This document shows, in pieces, positions 8,693-18,153 of a stretch of DNA of 64,000 nucleotides. Numbering within the stretch: position 1 is the first letter of the stretch; every line of letters begins with the position of its first letter. The notes under the pieces were generated by a model that made no database searches, was not told the origin of the DNA, and was given only the letters and a program-made list of their open reading frames with translations. The DNA is from GCA-002728855 sp036340635. GTDB lineage: Bacteria; Bacteroidota; Bacteroidia; Flavobacteriales; Flavobacteriaceae. The position numbers were made by a program, and so were the translations under genes. The stretch is taken from the NCBI GenBank assembly GCA_036340635.1, contig JAYYYF010000021.1, forward strand, positions 1 to 64,000, read 5' to 3'.

Positions 8693-10390
8693 TTAAAGTT
8701 CCATGCTCTCTATAAAAAGGGAATTATTTTTTTTAACGACTTTAATTAATTTTTTTTTAGCCAATGATTTGATCGTTTTGTCCCATTTCTTTCCACTCAA
8801 TTCACTCTTTTCTTTCAAAATTTTTAATAAAACAGGATTCTCTTTTTCAAAAAGAGTAAAAACTTTTTCTTCCTCTTTATTCATAGCCAAAGATTTTTTT
8901 TCTGGTCTCATTTGAGGGAAAAAAATTACTTCTTGTATAGAATCACTATTAGTTAGAATCATAGTTAATCTGTCAATGCCGATGCCAATTCCAGAGGTAG
9001 GAGGCATACCGTATTCTAAAGCTTTTAAAAAGTCTTGATCAATAAACATGGCCTCGTCATCTCCTTTTTCACTAAGCAATAACTGTTCCTCAAAGCGTTT
9101 CCGTTGATCTATCGGATCATTTAATTCAGAATAAGCATTAGCTATTTCTTTCCCATTGACAATTAACTCAAATCTTTCAGTTAGCCTTTTATCTTTTCGA
9201 TGCTCTTTAGTTAAAGGACTCATAGATTTTGGATAATCAATGATAAAAGTAGGCTGAACATAATATTCTTCACATTTTTTACCAAAAATAGCATCAATTA
9301 ATTTGCCTTCACCCATTGAGTCATTGACTTCAATTCCAAGATTTTTAGCGGTTGTCCTTATTTGGGATTCATTCATTTTAGAAATATCAACCCCGGTATG
9401 TTTTTTAATCGCTTCATAAATTGGCACTCTAGGATAAGGAGGCCTGAAGTCAATTTTTTTATTTCCCAATATAGATTTTGTGCTTCCATTAACTCCAACA
9501 GCTATTTTTTCAAGTAGGTTTTCAGTGGTTTCCATCATCCAAAAATAGTCTTTGTATGCAACGTAAAGTTCCAGTACCGTAAATTCCGGATTGTGAGCAC
9601 GATCCATACCTTCATTTCTAAAATCTTTTGAGAATTCATATACCCCTGGGAATCCACCAATAATTAATCTTTTTAGATATAGTTCATTAGCAATTCTTAG
9701 ATATAAGGGAATGTCCAAAGCATTGTGATGAGTTATAAAAGGACGAGCTGCAGCTCCTCCTGGTATGGGCTGGAGAACGGGGGTTTCCACTTCAAGATAA
9801 TCCTTGTCATTGTAAAAATCTCTAATTATATCATATATCTTAGTTCTTTTAAGAAAAACCTCTTTTGTTTTTGGATTAAGTATTAAATCTAAATACCGTT
9901 GACGGTATCTTAACTCAGGATCACTAAAATGATCATAAACATTTCCTTTAGAATCAGTTTTTGGAATGGGAAGTGGGCGGAGACTTTTACTTAATAATTT
10001 TAGGTTTTTCACCATAAGGGTTTTCTCTCCTACTTTAGTTTTAAAAAGTTTTCCTTCTATACCAATTATGTCTCCTATGTCAAGAAGTTTTTTATATACC
10101 TCATTGTAAAGTTCTTTATTTTTACCAGGACAAAGTTCATCTCGATTAAAATAAACTTGTACTTTTCCATGAAAATCTTGTAATTCTGCAAAACTTGCTT
10201 TCCCTTGTATTCTTCTAGACATTAACCTTCCCGCAATAATAACTTTTTTTCCTTCTTTAAAATGATCTTTAATTTCTTTAGAATTGGAGTTTATTGGATA
10301 TAGATTAGCTGGATATAAATCAATTCCTAATTTTTGCAAAACCTCAAGTTTTTCTCTTCTTATTTTTTCTTGTTCTGAAAGTGAGTTCAT
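8693..10390 (-). CDS. lysS: lysyl-tRNA synthetase, class II
   Basis: Charges tRNA-Lys. The N-terminal OB-fold anticodon domain runs over residues about 45-135 (VIIAGRLMSRRIQGKASFAE). The class II core shows RYRQRYLDLI (motif 1 region), FRNEGMDRAHNPEFT (motif 2) and GIGIGIDRLTMIL (motif 3). At 565 residues it is about 60 longer than the E. coli enzyme; the excess is a C-terminal extension after motif 3 with SGKKWDKTIKSLAKKKLI, which looks like a small helical or winged-helix module and which I recognise from other Bacteroidota LysRS. The ATG lies 17 bases after a perfect -7 box. Confidence 0.96.
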   Translation of the reverse strand: MNSLSEQEKIRREKLEVLQKLGIDLYPANLYPINSNSKEIKDHFKEGKKVIIAGRLMSRRIQGKASFAELQDFHGKVQVYFNRDELCPGKNKELYNEVYKKLLDIGDIIGIEGKLFKTKVGEKTLMVKNLKLLSKSLRPLPIPKTDSKGNVYDHFSDPELRYRQRYLDLILNPKTKEVFLKRTKIYDIIRDFYNDKDYLEVETPVLQPIPGGAAARPFITHHNALDIPLYLRIANELYLKRLIIGGFPGVYEFSKDFRNEGMDRAHNPEFTVLELYVAYKDYFWMMETTENLLEKIAVGVNGSTKSILGNKKIDFRPPYPRVPIYEAIKKHTGVDISKMNESQIRTTAKNLGIEVNDSMGEGKLIDAIFGKKCEEYYVQPTFIIDYPKSMSPLTKEHRKDKRLTERFELIVNGKEIANAYSELNDPIDQRKRFEEQLLLSEKGDDEAMFIDQDFLKALEYGMPPTSGIGIGIDRLTMILTNSDSIQEVIFFPQMRPEKKSLAMNKEEEKVFTLFEKENPVLLKILKEKSELSGKKWDKTIKSLAKKKLIKVVKKNNSLFIESMEL

Positions 10391-10407
10391 TTACACAGTA
10401 ATTTTTA

Positions 10408-10415
10408 CAAAGATA
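10408..10415 (-). promoter_or_regulatory. -7 box (TATCTTTG) of lysS
   Basis: Perfect TAnnTTTG on the reverse strand, 17 bases before the lysS ATG; divergent from the lipB box 31 bases away. Confidence 0.68.
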
Positions 10416-10446
10416 AGTATCTATATTAATAGGGAATGAAATTTTA

Positions 10447-10454
10447 TATCTTTG
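10447..10454 (+). promoter_or_regulatory. -7 box (TATCTTTG) of lipB
   Basis: Perfect TAnnTTTG. The TTG at 10452 is part of this box and is therefore unlikely to be the lipB start. Confidence 0.65.
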
Positions 10455-10493
10455 AAAGGCATTTTTGCACAAAGTTTTTCAGCTTCTAATTTA

Positions 10494-11210
10494 ATGAGTT
10501 TTAAGAATAAAAGAATAATAATTAAAGATTTGGGGAAAATTTCTTATCAAGAAGGATTAAAGGAGCAAGAGAAATATTTTTCAGAAATAATCCAAATCAA
10601 AAAAACAAATCGGGGCAAAAAAAAATTGTCGAAAACAAATAATTTTTTGCTCTTCGTGGAGCACTATCCTGTCTATACACTAGGGAAAAGTGGTGATGTA
10701 AATAATTTATTAGTTGATCAAGAAATTCTTAGAGAAAAAAAAATTGAATTTTTTAAAACAAATAGAGGAGGAGACATTACTTTTCATGGTCTTGGGCAAG
10801 TTGTAGTTTATCCTATTTTTGATCTTGACAATTTTTTTACAGATATACATAAATATCTAAGAACACTTGAGGAAATAATAATAGCAACACTTTCGGATTA
10901 TGATATATCGGGTTATAGGATTCCTGGACAAACTGGTGTTTGGGTTAATTCCAACAAATTTTCACATAAAAAAATATGTGCTTTTGGAGTTAGAGCTAGT
11001 CGTTGGGTAACTATGCATGGAATGTCACTAAATGTAAATACAAATTTGGATTACTTTAACTATATAGTCCCTTGTGGAATAAACGACAAAGGAATTACCT
11101 CCATTAAAGAAGAATTAGGAAAAGAAATTTCACTTTCGGAAGTAAAGAACAAAATTGTAAATCATTTTATTAACTTTTTTAAAGCAGAAACTGAAATTAT
11201 TTTTAATTAA
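10494..11210 (+). CDS. lipB: octanoyl-[ACP]:protein N-octanoyltransferase LipB
   Basis: Moves octanoyl groups from acyl carrier protein to lipoyl domains, the step before LipA (also in this window, near 44 kb). Diagnostic motifs: EHYPVYTLGKSG, NRGGDITFHGLGQVVVYPI (the RGG-x-x-T-x-H-GPGQ family motif) and GQTGVWVN, with the catalytic Cys in IVPCGINDKGITS and the Lys in KICAFGVR. The product is 238 residues. ATG 10494 was chosen over TTG 10452, which overlaps the -7 box. The stop overlaps the convergent 815-residue lipoprotein gene by eight bases. Confidence 0.95.
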   Translation: MSFKNKRIIIKDLGKISYQEGLKEQEKYFSEIIQIKKTNRGKKKLSKTNNFLLFVEHYPVYTLGKSGDVNNLLVDQEILREKKIEFFKTNRGGDITFHGLGQVVVYPIFDLDNFFTDIHKYLRTLEEIIIATLSDYDISGYRIPGQTGVWVNSNKFSHKKICAFGVRASRWVTMHGMSLNVNTNLDYFNYIVPCGINDKGITSIKEELGKEISLSEVKNKIVNHFINFFKAETEIIFN

Positions 11211-13650
11211 TTTGATAAATTAAAATTTCTTTGTCATCTGACAATACAGTTAGTTCGATTGCTTTATCCTTATCTGCATTTGAGAGATCTGCTTCAGAGG
11301 CGCCATAAACTGGGAATCCTCCAACTGGAGATCCATTGCTGTAGAAAAGATATACCTTTTGAGCTTGTAAATCAGTTATTGTGATGTAAATAGTGTTGTT
11401 AATATAAAATATTTTAGGTTTTGTATAATTACCAAAAGGTAGTTTCACGGGGATACCTTTTATAGTTAGAATATTTTCAGCAAATGTAACTAAAGATTTA
11501 GTCGTAGAATCTATATAATGATTAGAACCAAGATCTAATTTTGATACAATTACATTTCCTTTTGTGTCAATTTGAATTAGATTGCCTTCCTCATTTGTTG
11601 TCATAAAAGTATCCAAATATGAGAAAATTTCATTCTTGCTAAAATTTATCTTTTCTTTCAATTTGATTCTATCTTGACCTTTACGGTTTAGAATTCTTAG
11701 AGTATTATCTTCTAGTTTAAAAATCAAATAATCTTTACCTAAAATTCTTATATGTTTTGGCAGATTTATTATATCACTTTCAAATTTTTTTGGTTTAAAA
11801 CCTTTAACTTTTTCTCCCTTACTATCATACATTAAAAAAGAAGAATTGTTTATTATTAAGAATCTATAATTTCTATTTGAGTCATAATCAAAAATAGATA
11901 GCGGCTTTGGGGAATCATATTCCTTTAGTTTTAAATTGAAAGGCTTAACAATTTTTCCATTACGATCCAAAATCATAAATCTATTTTTTGTTCTAAAAGC
12001 CATTTGGAGACGTTTGTTTTTATATAAATCTACCTGTTTAACATCTCCTATGATTTTTCCAGTCAATTTTTTTTTCCAAATTAATTTCCCCTTATTAGAA
12101 AAAAGGTATAATGTATTTAGATTGTCCTGAATTACAATATCCATCTCTTTTGTCCTATGATTTTTAAGCCATTTTGGAGAATTTAATGCTGGATTTTCTA
12201 TATTAAAATTATATTGATTTACAGTAGTGTTTTTTTCTTGTTTTGGCACATTTTTTTGAATTTTAAAATGGAGGTGTGAAAATTTTTTCTCGATTATACC
12301 TTGCATAGCAATCAAAGGAAATTTATTTGAACTTATCTTCTTAAGGATATTTTCCTGATAATCATTATTTCCCCATTCTGGAATTAATTTTGAAGTATTT
12401 CCAATCCAAGTAAAAGAGTTATTTTTTGAAAGAGACTGCATGAGTGATTCAAAATTCTTGCTTTTTGAAAGTGTATTGCCATTTTTATAATTGCTTGCAA
12501 TTGTTTTAAGTAGAGATTCATTTTCAGTGAAAATAAAAAACGAGTCTATTTGCATTACCCATTTTAAATCACTGATTTCTCCAGAGAGATTAAGGAAATT
12601 TTCTATTTCTTCAGGAAGATCAATAGAATAATAAAGATTTGAACGGAATTTTTTTCCATTCCCATTTGAATATTTGAGTAGATTGTTTATCTCCATATTA
12701 TTTGAGTGAAAAACAACAGCTTTATTTTCTTCTTGTCTAATCCAACCCATTTCATCAATGTTACTGATTGCAGAAAAGTCAATTGTTTTTATTGGGAGAT
12801 TACTGCCAATGACATATTTCTTGAAACTTTCCTCGAGTTGTTGAATATTTTCAATTGTCAAACCAAAATAACTTGAAAAATTATTGGGGACAACTTTGGG
12901 GATATTTAATCCTATGGGCTTCTGTCCTTTGATTAGGTTTAAAAAATTAGGGATAGAGTCATTAATAAAAACTATTCCATTAAGTGAAAATATTTCTGAG
13001 GAAAAATCCATATCTAATCCAATCCATTCCTTCCCAGTTTTAGGGAAAAGAGGAGTATATGAAAAAAAACTACCAATTATTTTTTTTGCTTCAGGATGGA
13101 CAAATATGTTAACAGGACTATCATTATCCATTATTTGAGTTAATTCATAAAAATTTTTATCGGTTATTCCTTTTTTATTATTTATATAATTTCTAATACA
13201 ATCTTCAATTACTAATTGTGATTCAGATATAATTTTAATTCCGCCTAGATTGGACGTATATGTTTTTGTTTGATTATTGTTTTTCTTAATTCCAATTTCA
13301 ATGTCACTGTAGATAATTTTTTCATCATAAAGTTTTATACTATCAGTTTCTTTTGTTCGTGAAATTAAACTAATTGCATCTTTGTTTTTGCCAATTTTTG
13401 TAAAGAAAAATAATGCGTTTGGGTCATTATTTGGCTCGGTTATTTTATAAAATCTTTCTTTGTAGTCTTTTCTTATAGAAAAAATATTTAAAAGCAAATT
13501 AGATGATTTGATTTGAGAAATTTCATTTACTTTAAAAACAAGGAAAGTATTTTGAGGAAGATAATCGAATGATTTGAAGTTTTTTTGGGACTTGGGCACA
13601 CACCCTAAAAAAAGTAGTATCGACAAGAGCTTTAAAATTTCCTTTATCAT
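11203..13650 (-). CDS. large lipoprotein with C-terminal propeller-like repeats, function unknown
   Basis: An 815-residue lipoprotein (lipobox FLGC, Cys17). The N-terminal half, about 40-480, opens with FDYLPQNTFLVFKVNEI and contains repeated statements of the type 'shown as substrate error term' found in DUF3352-like envelope proteins; this match is weak. The C-terminal half, about 495-815, has short repeats such as TLYLFSNKGKLIWKKKL, RFMILDRNGKIV and LRILNRKGQDRIKL, each a pair of beta strands around a turn with NKG or NRKG, as in PQQ- or WD-like beta propellers. No catalytic motif is visible. A perfect -7 box ends four bases before the ATG. I do not know its role; conserved position between lipB and rnhB could be informative. 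Confidence 0.7.
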   Translation of the reverse strand: MIKEILKLLSILLFLGCVPKSQKNFKSFDYLPQNTFLVFKVNEISQIKSSNLLLNIFSIRKDYKERFYKITEPNNDPNALFFFTKIGKNKDAISLISRTKETDSIKLYDEKIIYSDIEIGIKKNNNQTKTYTSNLGGIKIISESQLVIEDCIRNYINNKKGITDKNFYELTQIMDNDSPVNIFVHPEAKKIIGSFFSYTPLFPKTGKEWIGLDMDFSSEIFSLNGIVFINDSIPNFLNLIKGQKPIGLNIPKVVPNNFSSYFGLTIENIQQLEESFKKYVIGSNLPIKTIDFSAISNIDEMGWIRQEENKAVVFHSNNMEINNLLKYSNGNGKKFRSNLYYSIDLPEEIENFLNLSGEISDLKWVMQIDSFFIFTENESLLKTIASNYKNGNTLSKSKNFESLMQSLSKNNSFTWIGNTSKLIPEWGNNDYQENILKKISSNKFPLIAMQGIIEKKFSHLHFKIQKNVPKQEKNTTVNQYNFNIENPALNSPKWLKNHRTKEMDIVIQDNLNTLYLFSNKGKLIWKKKLTGKIIGDVKQVDLYKNKRLQMAFRTKNRFMILDRNGKIVKPFNLKLKEYDSPKPLSIFDYDSNRNYRFLIINNSSFLMYDSKGEKVKGFKPKKFESDIINLPKHIRILGKDYLIFKLEDNTLRILNRKGQDRIKLKEKINFSKNEIFSYLDTFMTTNEEGNLIQIDTKGNVIVSKLDLGSNHYIDSTTKSLVTFAENILTIKGIPVKLPFGNYTKPKIFYINNTIYITITDLQAQKVYLFYSNGSPVGGFPVYGASEADLSNADKDKAIELTVLSDDKEILIYQIN

Positions 13651-13654
13651 ATGT

Positions 13655-13662
13655 CAAAATTA
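13655..13662 (-). promoter_or_regulatory. -7 box (TAATTTTG) of the 815-residue lipoprotein gene
   Basis: Perfect TAnnTTTG on the reverse strand ending four bases before the ATG at 13650, so the transcript is expected to be leaderless or nearly so. Confidence 0.55.
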
Positions 13663-13726
13663 TAAAACTCATTTAGCCTTCACTATACCTATTTCAATAA
13701 TTAAAATTATTTTTTTCAACAAATAG

Positions 13727-14359
13727 TTAAGATTTGAATAAATTCATTTTAATCTGATTAGATAAGAGCTTAAATGATTTTCTGTGATGTTTTGTTATTC
13801 CATATTTGTTTATTGCTTCTCTATGTTTATCTGTTGGATAGCCCTTATTTTTATCCCAGAAATATTTTTTGAATTTCAGATGAATTAATTTCATGTAGTC
13901 ATCGCGATAAGTTTTGGCTAGAATTGATGCTGCAGCAATATTTTGAAACTTCGAATCTCCTTTAATTATACATTTGTAAGGAATTTTTTTATATGGATAA
14001 AATCGATTTCCATCTACTATAATGAATTCAGGAACAACAGAGAGTTTATCTAAAGCATTGTGCATCGCCTTGATACTTGCATTTAAGATATTTATTTCAT
14101 CTATTTCATTTTGCATAATATGTTCAACGGAAAAAGCTAAAGCCTTCGATTCAATTTCTTTGCGAAGCCTATTTCTTTGATTTTCTGTCAATTTTTTCGA
14201 ATCATTAAGTTTTGGAATATAAAATTCTTTTGGCAATATAACTGCAGCTGCTGTAACTGGACCTGCTAAGGAACCTCTTCCTGCCTCATCAGTTCCGACT
14301 TCAACTAATGTTGTGAGTTGTCTTTTTAACAAAAACCTATTTTTATTATTTTTTGGCAA
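13727..14359 (-). CDS. rnhB: ribonuclease HII
   Basis: Cuts RNA in RNA-DNA hybrids, removing misincorporated ribonucleotides and primers. Catalytic motif GTDEAGRGSLAGPV (Asp18, Glu19 in the 210-residue version) is intact, as are NDSKKLTENQR, IVDGNR with its Asp, and AAASILAKTYRD. The C-terminus has the usual GYPTDKHREAI. The first in-frame start is TTG 14359; a second TTG at 14332 would give MLKRQLTTLVEVGTDEAGRG, closer to the usual family length before the GTDEAGRG motif, so the start is uncertain. Divergent from the porin gene. Confidence 0.95.
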   Translation of the reverse strand: MPKNNKNRFLLKRQLTTLVEVGTDEAGRGSLAGPVTAAAVILPKEFYIPKLNDSKKLTENQRNRLRKEIESKALAFSVEHIMQNEIDEINILNASIKAMHNALDKLSVVPEFIIVDGNRFYPYKKIPYKCIIKGDSKFQNIAAASILAKTYRDDYMKLIHLKFKKYFWDKNKGYPTDKHREAINKYGITKHHRKSFKLLSNQIKMNLFKS

Positions 14360-14370
14360 AACAATATAAT

Positions 14371-14378
14371 TACATTTG
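14371..14378 (+). promoter_or_regulatory. -7 box (TACATTTG) of the porin gene
   Basis: Perfect TAnnTTTG, 19 bases before the ATG at 14398. It lies downstream of the TTG at 14353, which excludes that TTG as the start. Confidence 0.65.
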
Positions 14379-14397
14379 TTTTAACTTCGCATTTAGA

Positions 14398-16674
14398 ATG
14401 CAATTAATAAGCAAAGTTTTAAGGATTATTTTCCTTTTCAATTTTTGGATCTTAAGTTCTCAAGAAATTGATTCATCAATATTGAGAGACTCGCTTTCTA
14501 AAGAAGAAAAACAAAAATCTTTAGAAGATTTTAAAGGACTAGAAAAAGATAGTATTTCTAGAATCAATTTGAATAAAAAATTTACTGACAGTATTGCTTT
14601 TTTTAATTTAAACAAAAAGATCAATGAAAATGGGGGTCCAATGGGATATTTCTTTTATTCACTTTCTTCAAAAATGGATTCTCTTTTTTATATAAGAGAC
14701 AGTTTACTTATTGTTCAAAAAAGACTTAGAACTATTGCTCAAAAACCAGTAAAAAGAATTCAAGATATTACAATTGAGGACTACAAAATTTTTTATTCAG
14801 ATGGTTCTGAGAGATATGTTGATACAACTCTTAATATTAATAAAGAATATCGGTTCAATTATTTGAGGAAAGATTATTTTGAGCTTTTGCCATTTCACAA
14901 TACTGCTCAAGCATATAATAAACTTGGATACAATTTTAATAATGAAAAGTTAAAACCTCAAATGGGTGCAAGAGCAAAGCATTTTGGATATATGGAAAAG
15001 GAGGATTTTCCATACTATGAAGTCCCAACAGCTTTAACAGAACTTTTTTTCAAAACAACACTTGAACAAGGACAATTATTAGATGCTTTAATTACGGTAA
15101 ATACTTCCCCCAGATTTAATTTTTCAATAGCACATAAAGGGTTGAGATCTCTTGGAAATTATATTTCTTCTATGAGTAACGGGACTCATTTTAGGATGGG
15201 CACCCAATATACATCTAAAAATTATAGGTATAAGCAGAGGATTCACTTTGTTGCTCAAAGAATGGACAACCAAGTAAGTGGCAGTTTAGATTCTTTAAGT
15301 GTTTATTTTTTTGAAAAGGCCATTGAGGATTATGGTTATGATGGTTTTTTAGATAGGTCAAGATTGTTCACAAATATTGAAGCTGATAACAGATTAAAAG
15401 GTAAGCGTTACTATTTAGATCAAACTTATGCGCTAATTATGGAAAAATCAGATACTCTTAAAAATTATGAAAGGGAAAAGGTTTTAACAATTGGACATAC
15501 TTTTAATCATGAAACTAAGGAATTTGCTCATATTGACGTTTCAAGTAAAGGCTTTTATGGTGATTACAGTTATTTCTTTATAAATGATAGATCTGAAATG
15601 AGAACAATAGAAAATGATTTGATCGCTATTTACAAAGAGGAAAATTTAGGGCTTTTAAAATTTGGGTTAAACCATACTATTTGGAACTATAACTTAAAAA
15701 CAAAATTATATGATGTTCAGAAGGACGATGATCAAGTAAGTAACCCTATTGAGAATAAATTTTTAAAAATAAATCAGCTAGCAGTTTTTTTTAATTGGGA
15801 AAAGATTTTTAAGGGATATGAGATAACTGCTAATACATATAATTCATTGAAGAAAGATTTTGCTTCTCAAAAAATCGGTCTGGAGCTAAATAAAGTTTGG
15901 AAAGAAAAATGGTTTTTAAAAGCAGGATTTAATTTCCATTCAGTTGCGCCAAATTTTAATTTCCAAATACATATGAGTGATTATATTAATCATAATTGGG
16001 AAAATATGGACTTTAAAAATCAATCTTTTAAAACACTTTCATTAAATTTCGGAAATTTGAGATGGTTTGATTTAGATTTTAATTTTCAGAGATTAAAGAA
16101 TTATTCATATTTCAGAGTATCTCCTCTTGAACAGGGAGAGATTGGATTAAGCACTCCTAAAATTGCTGATGAATTAGAAATTTATCCTTTTCAATTTGAA
16201 GGAGAAATTGATTATTTTAAAATTCGAATTTTTCAGCAAATCAGCTTGGGTAAATTTTCTCTTTATAACACAATTCAATACCAAGATGTTAAACAATCAG
16301 TTGATGAATCGGATTCTTTTAACGTATTAAACGTACCTGATTGGATAACAAGAAGCACAATTGTTTTTTCAACACAAATGTTTAAAAAAGCCCTCTATTT
16401 GCAAACGGGTCTTAACTTCCAATTTTTCACCAAATATTATGCTGATCGATACAGCGGGCTACTTGGTGAGTTTGCTTCACAAAATGATAGAAAAATAGGT
16501 GAATATCCAAGGTTTGATTTTTTTATAAATGCGAAAGTTCAACAAACTCGAATATATTTTAAATTTGAGCATTTTAATAGTCATCAAACTGGATATAACT
16601 ATTATTCTGCACCATTTACACCCTACAAAGATTCGGTAATTCGGTTTGGATTAGTTTGGAATTTTTTTCAGTAA
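14398..16674 (+). CDS. putative outer-membrane porin (Porin_10-like)
   Basis: A 758-residue exported protein: signal peptide MQLISKVLRIIFLFNFWILS followed by SQ. The rest is rich in aromatic residues and alternating beta strands (for example FYLDQTYALIMEK, LSLNFGNLRWFDLDFNF, FRVSPLEQGEIG), and the last residues, IRFGLVWNFFQ, end in an aromatic next to the C-terminus as expected for BAM substrates. The position beside rnhB and the overall pattern fit the Bacteroidota 'putative porin' family (Porin_10). Substrate is unknown. The start is ATG 14398; an upstream TTG at 14353 precedes the -7 box and would spoil the signal peptide. Confidence 0.82.
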   Translation: MQLISKVLRIIFLFNFWILSSQEIDSSILRDSLSKEEKQKSLEDFKGLEKDSISRINLNKKFTDSIAFFNLNKKINENGGPMGYFFYSLSSKMDSLFYIRDSLLIVQKRLRTIAQKPVKRIQDITIEDYKIFYSDGSERYVDTTLNINKEYRFNYLRKDYFELLPFHNTAQAYNKLGYNFNNEKLKPQMGARAKHFGYMEKEDFPYYEVPTALTELFFKTTLEQGQLLDALITVNTSPRFNFSIAHKGLRSLGNYISSMSNGTHFRMGTQYTSKNYRYKQRIHFVAQRMDNQVSGSLDSLSVYFFEKAIEDYGYDGFLDRSRLFTNIEADNRLKGKRYYLDQTYALIMEKSDTLKNYEREKVLTIGHTFNHETKEFAHIDVSSKGFYGDYSYFFINDRSEMRTIENDLIAIYKEENLGLLKFGLNHTIWNYNLKTKLYDVQKDDDQVSNPIENKFLKINQLAVFFNWEKIFKGYEITANTYNSLKKDFASQKIGLELNKVWKEKWFLKAGFNFHSVAPNFNFQIHMSDYINHNWENMDFKNQSFKTLSLNFGNLRWFDLDFNFQRLKNYSYFRVSPLEQGEIGLSTPKIADELEIYPFQFEGEIDYFKIRIFQQISLGKFSLYNTIQYQDVKQSVDESDSFNVLNVPDWITRSTIVFSTQMFKKALYLQTGLNFQFFTKYYADRYSGLLGEFASQNDRKIGEYPRFDFFINAKVQQTRIYFKFEHFNSHQTGYNYYSAPFTPYKDSVIRFGLVWNFFQ

Positions 16675-16684
16675 TAAATTTATT

Positions 16685-18151
16685 TTATACAGGGGGTAAA
16701 TCTCCGGACACGTTCTTTTTTGTTAATAGGGAAGCCCCGATTAGATAAGAGTCTATCTGATTTGCAGCTTCACGGCCTTCTGAAATAGCCCAAACTATAA
16801 GTGATTGACCTCTTCGACAATCTCCAGCTACAAAAATTTTTGGATTTTCAGTTCCATAATTGTTTTTAGTTGTAATATTTCCAAAATCATTTAATTTTAG
16901 TCCTAGTTGTTCAGGTAATGATTTTTCTGGTCCAGAAAAACCAAGTGCTAATAAAGCAAGTTCACAGGGCCATTCTTTTTCACTACCCTTAACTTCCTTA
17001 AGTTTTGGTTTTTCACCAGCTTTTTTTTCCCAATTAACAGAAATCGTTTTTAAGCCTTTAAGTTTACCACTAGCGTCTCCAACAAATCCCTTTGTTAAAA
17101 CACTCCATTCTCTATGGCCTCCTTCTTCGTGAGAAGATGATGTTTTAAGTGTAAATGGCCAAAAAGGCCATGGATTGTCATCATTTCTAGAAATAGGAGG
17201 CTTTGGCATTATTTCAAAATTCGTAACGCTTTTGGCTCCATTTCTATTAGATGTGCCAATACAATCTGATCCTGTATCGCCACCACCTATTACTATAACG
17301 TTTTTATTTCTTGCTGTCATTTTTTTATCAAAAGAAATCTCTCCATTGACTAGCATATTATTGTGAGGAAGAAAATCCATTGCCTGAATCACTCCTCCAA
17401 GATTTGATCCTGGAATTGGTAATTCTTTTTTTGTAGTAGAACCAGTGCAAAGTAAAATGGCATCAAAATCATCTTGTATTTTTTCAGCACTAATGTCGCT
17501 GCCAATTTCTTTGCCACAGATAAATTCTATTTCTTCTTCTTTTAAAATTTTAATACGCCTGTCAATTATTTGTTTTTCTAATTTAAAATCTGGAATTCCA
17601 TATCTTAGCAACCCTCCTATTTTTTTATCTCTTTCAAAAACTGTTATTTTATGTCCAGCTCTATTGAGTTGTTGTGCAGCAGACAATCCAGCTGGTCCAG
17701 AACCAATGATTGCTACTTTTTTCCCCGTTCGATTTTTTGGAATTTCGGGCTTAATCCAACCTTCTTTAAATCCTCTCTCAACAATATATTTTTCTATTAA
17801 TTCAATTGACACTGGGGGATTAATAATGCCTAAAACACAAGATTCTTCACAAGGAGCAGGGCACAATCGGCCAGTAAATTCAGGGAAATTATTGGTCGAA
17901 TGCAAAATATCCAAAGCCTCTTTCCACCTATTCCTATATACAGCATCATTAAAATCAGGAATTAAATTACCTAAGGGGCATCCACTATGACAGAAAGGAA
18001 CACCACAATCCATACATCTTGCCCCTTGCTTTTGGAGATCAGAAGTTTTTGGAGTAATAGTAAATTCTCTGTAATTTTTTATCCTATCTTTGGGAGAGAT
18101 AGACGATTCATTTGCCCTCTCATATTCTAAAAACCCTTTTATTTTCCCCAT
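16685..18151 (-). CDS. gltD: glutamate synthase (NADPH) small subunit
   Basis: The beta subunit of GOGAT oxidises NAD(P)H and passes electrons to GltB. The N-terminus has the cysteine-rich 4Fe-4S motif CMDCGVPFCHSGCPLGN (Cys46, 49, 54, 58). Two Rossmann folds follow: FAD-binding GSGPAGLSAAQQL (about 150) and NAD(P)H-binding VIVIGGGDTGSDCIG (about 286). The end, IFVAGDCRRGQSLIVWAISEG, is the usual FAD site. Length 488 residues is normal. It lies two bases after gltB and is almost certainly translated from the same mRNA. Confidence 0.96.
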   Translation of the reverse strand: MGKIKGFLEYERANESSISPKDRIKNYREFTITPKTSDLQKQGARCMDCGVPFCHSGCPLGNLIPDFNDAVYRNRWKEALDILHSTNNFPEFTGRLCPAPCEESCVLGIINPPVSIELIEKYIVERGFKEGWIKPEIPKNRTGKKVAIIGSGPAGLSAAQQLNRAGHKITVFERDKKIGGLLRYGIPDFKLEKQIIDRRIKILKEEEIEFICGKEIGSDISAEKIQDDFDAILLCTGSTTKKELPIPGSNLGGVIQAMDFLPHNNMLVNGEISFDKKMTARNKNVIVIGGGDTGSDCIGTSNRNGAKSVTNFEIMPKPPISRNDDNPWPFWPFTLKTSSSHEEGGHREWSVLTKGFVGDASGKLKGLKTISVNWEKKAGEKPKLKEVKGSEKEWPCELALLALGFSGPEKSLPEQLGLKLNDFGNITTKNNYGTENPKIFVAGDCRRGQSLIVWAISEGREAANQIDSYLIGASLLTKKNVSGDLPPV

Positions 18152-18153
18152 AA

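Noticed and set aside
17445..17990. Open frame of 181 codons on the forward strand inside gltD
   Set aside because: It is an antisense shadow of a strongly conserved gene, with a composition (many Ser, Pro, Ile) typical of reverse-frame translation and no recognisable motif. The same holds for the frames antisense to gltB at 19286-19684, 21314-21655 and 22163-22453.
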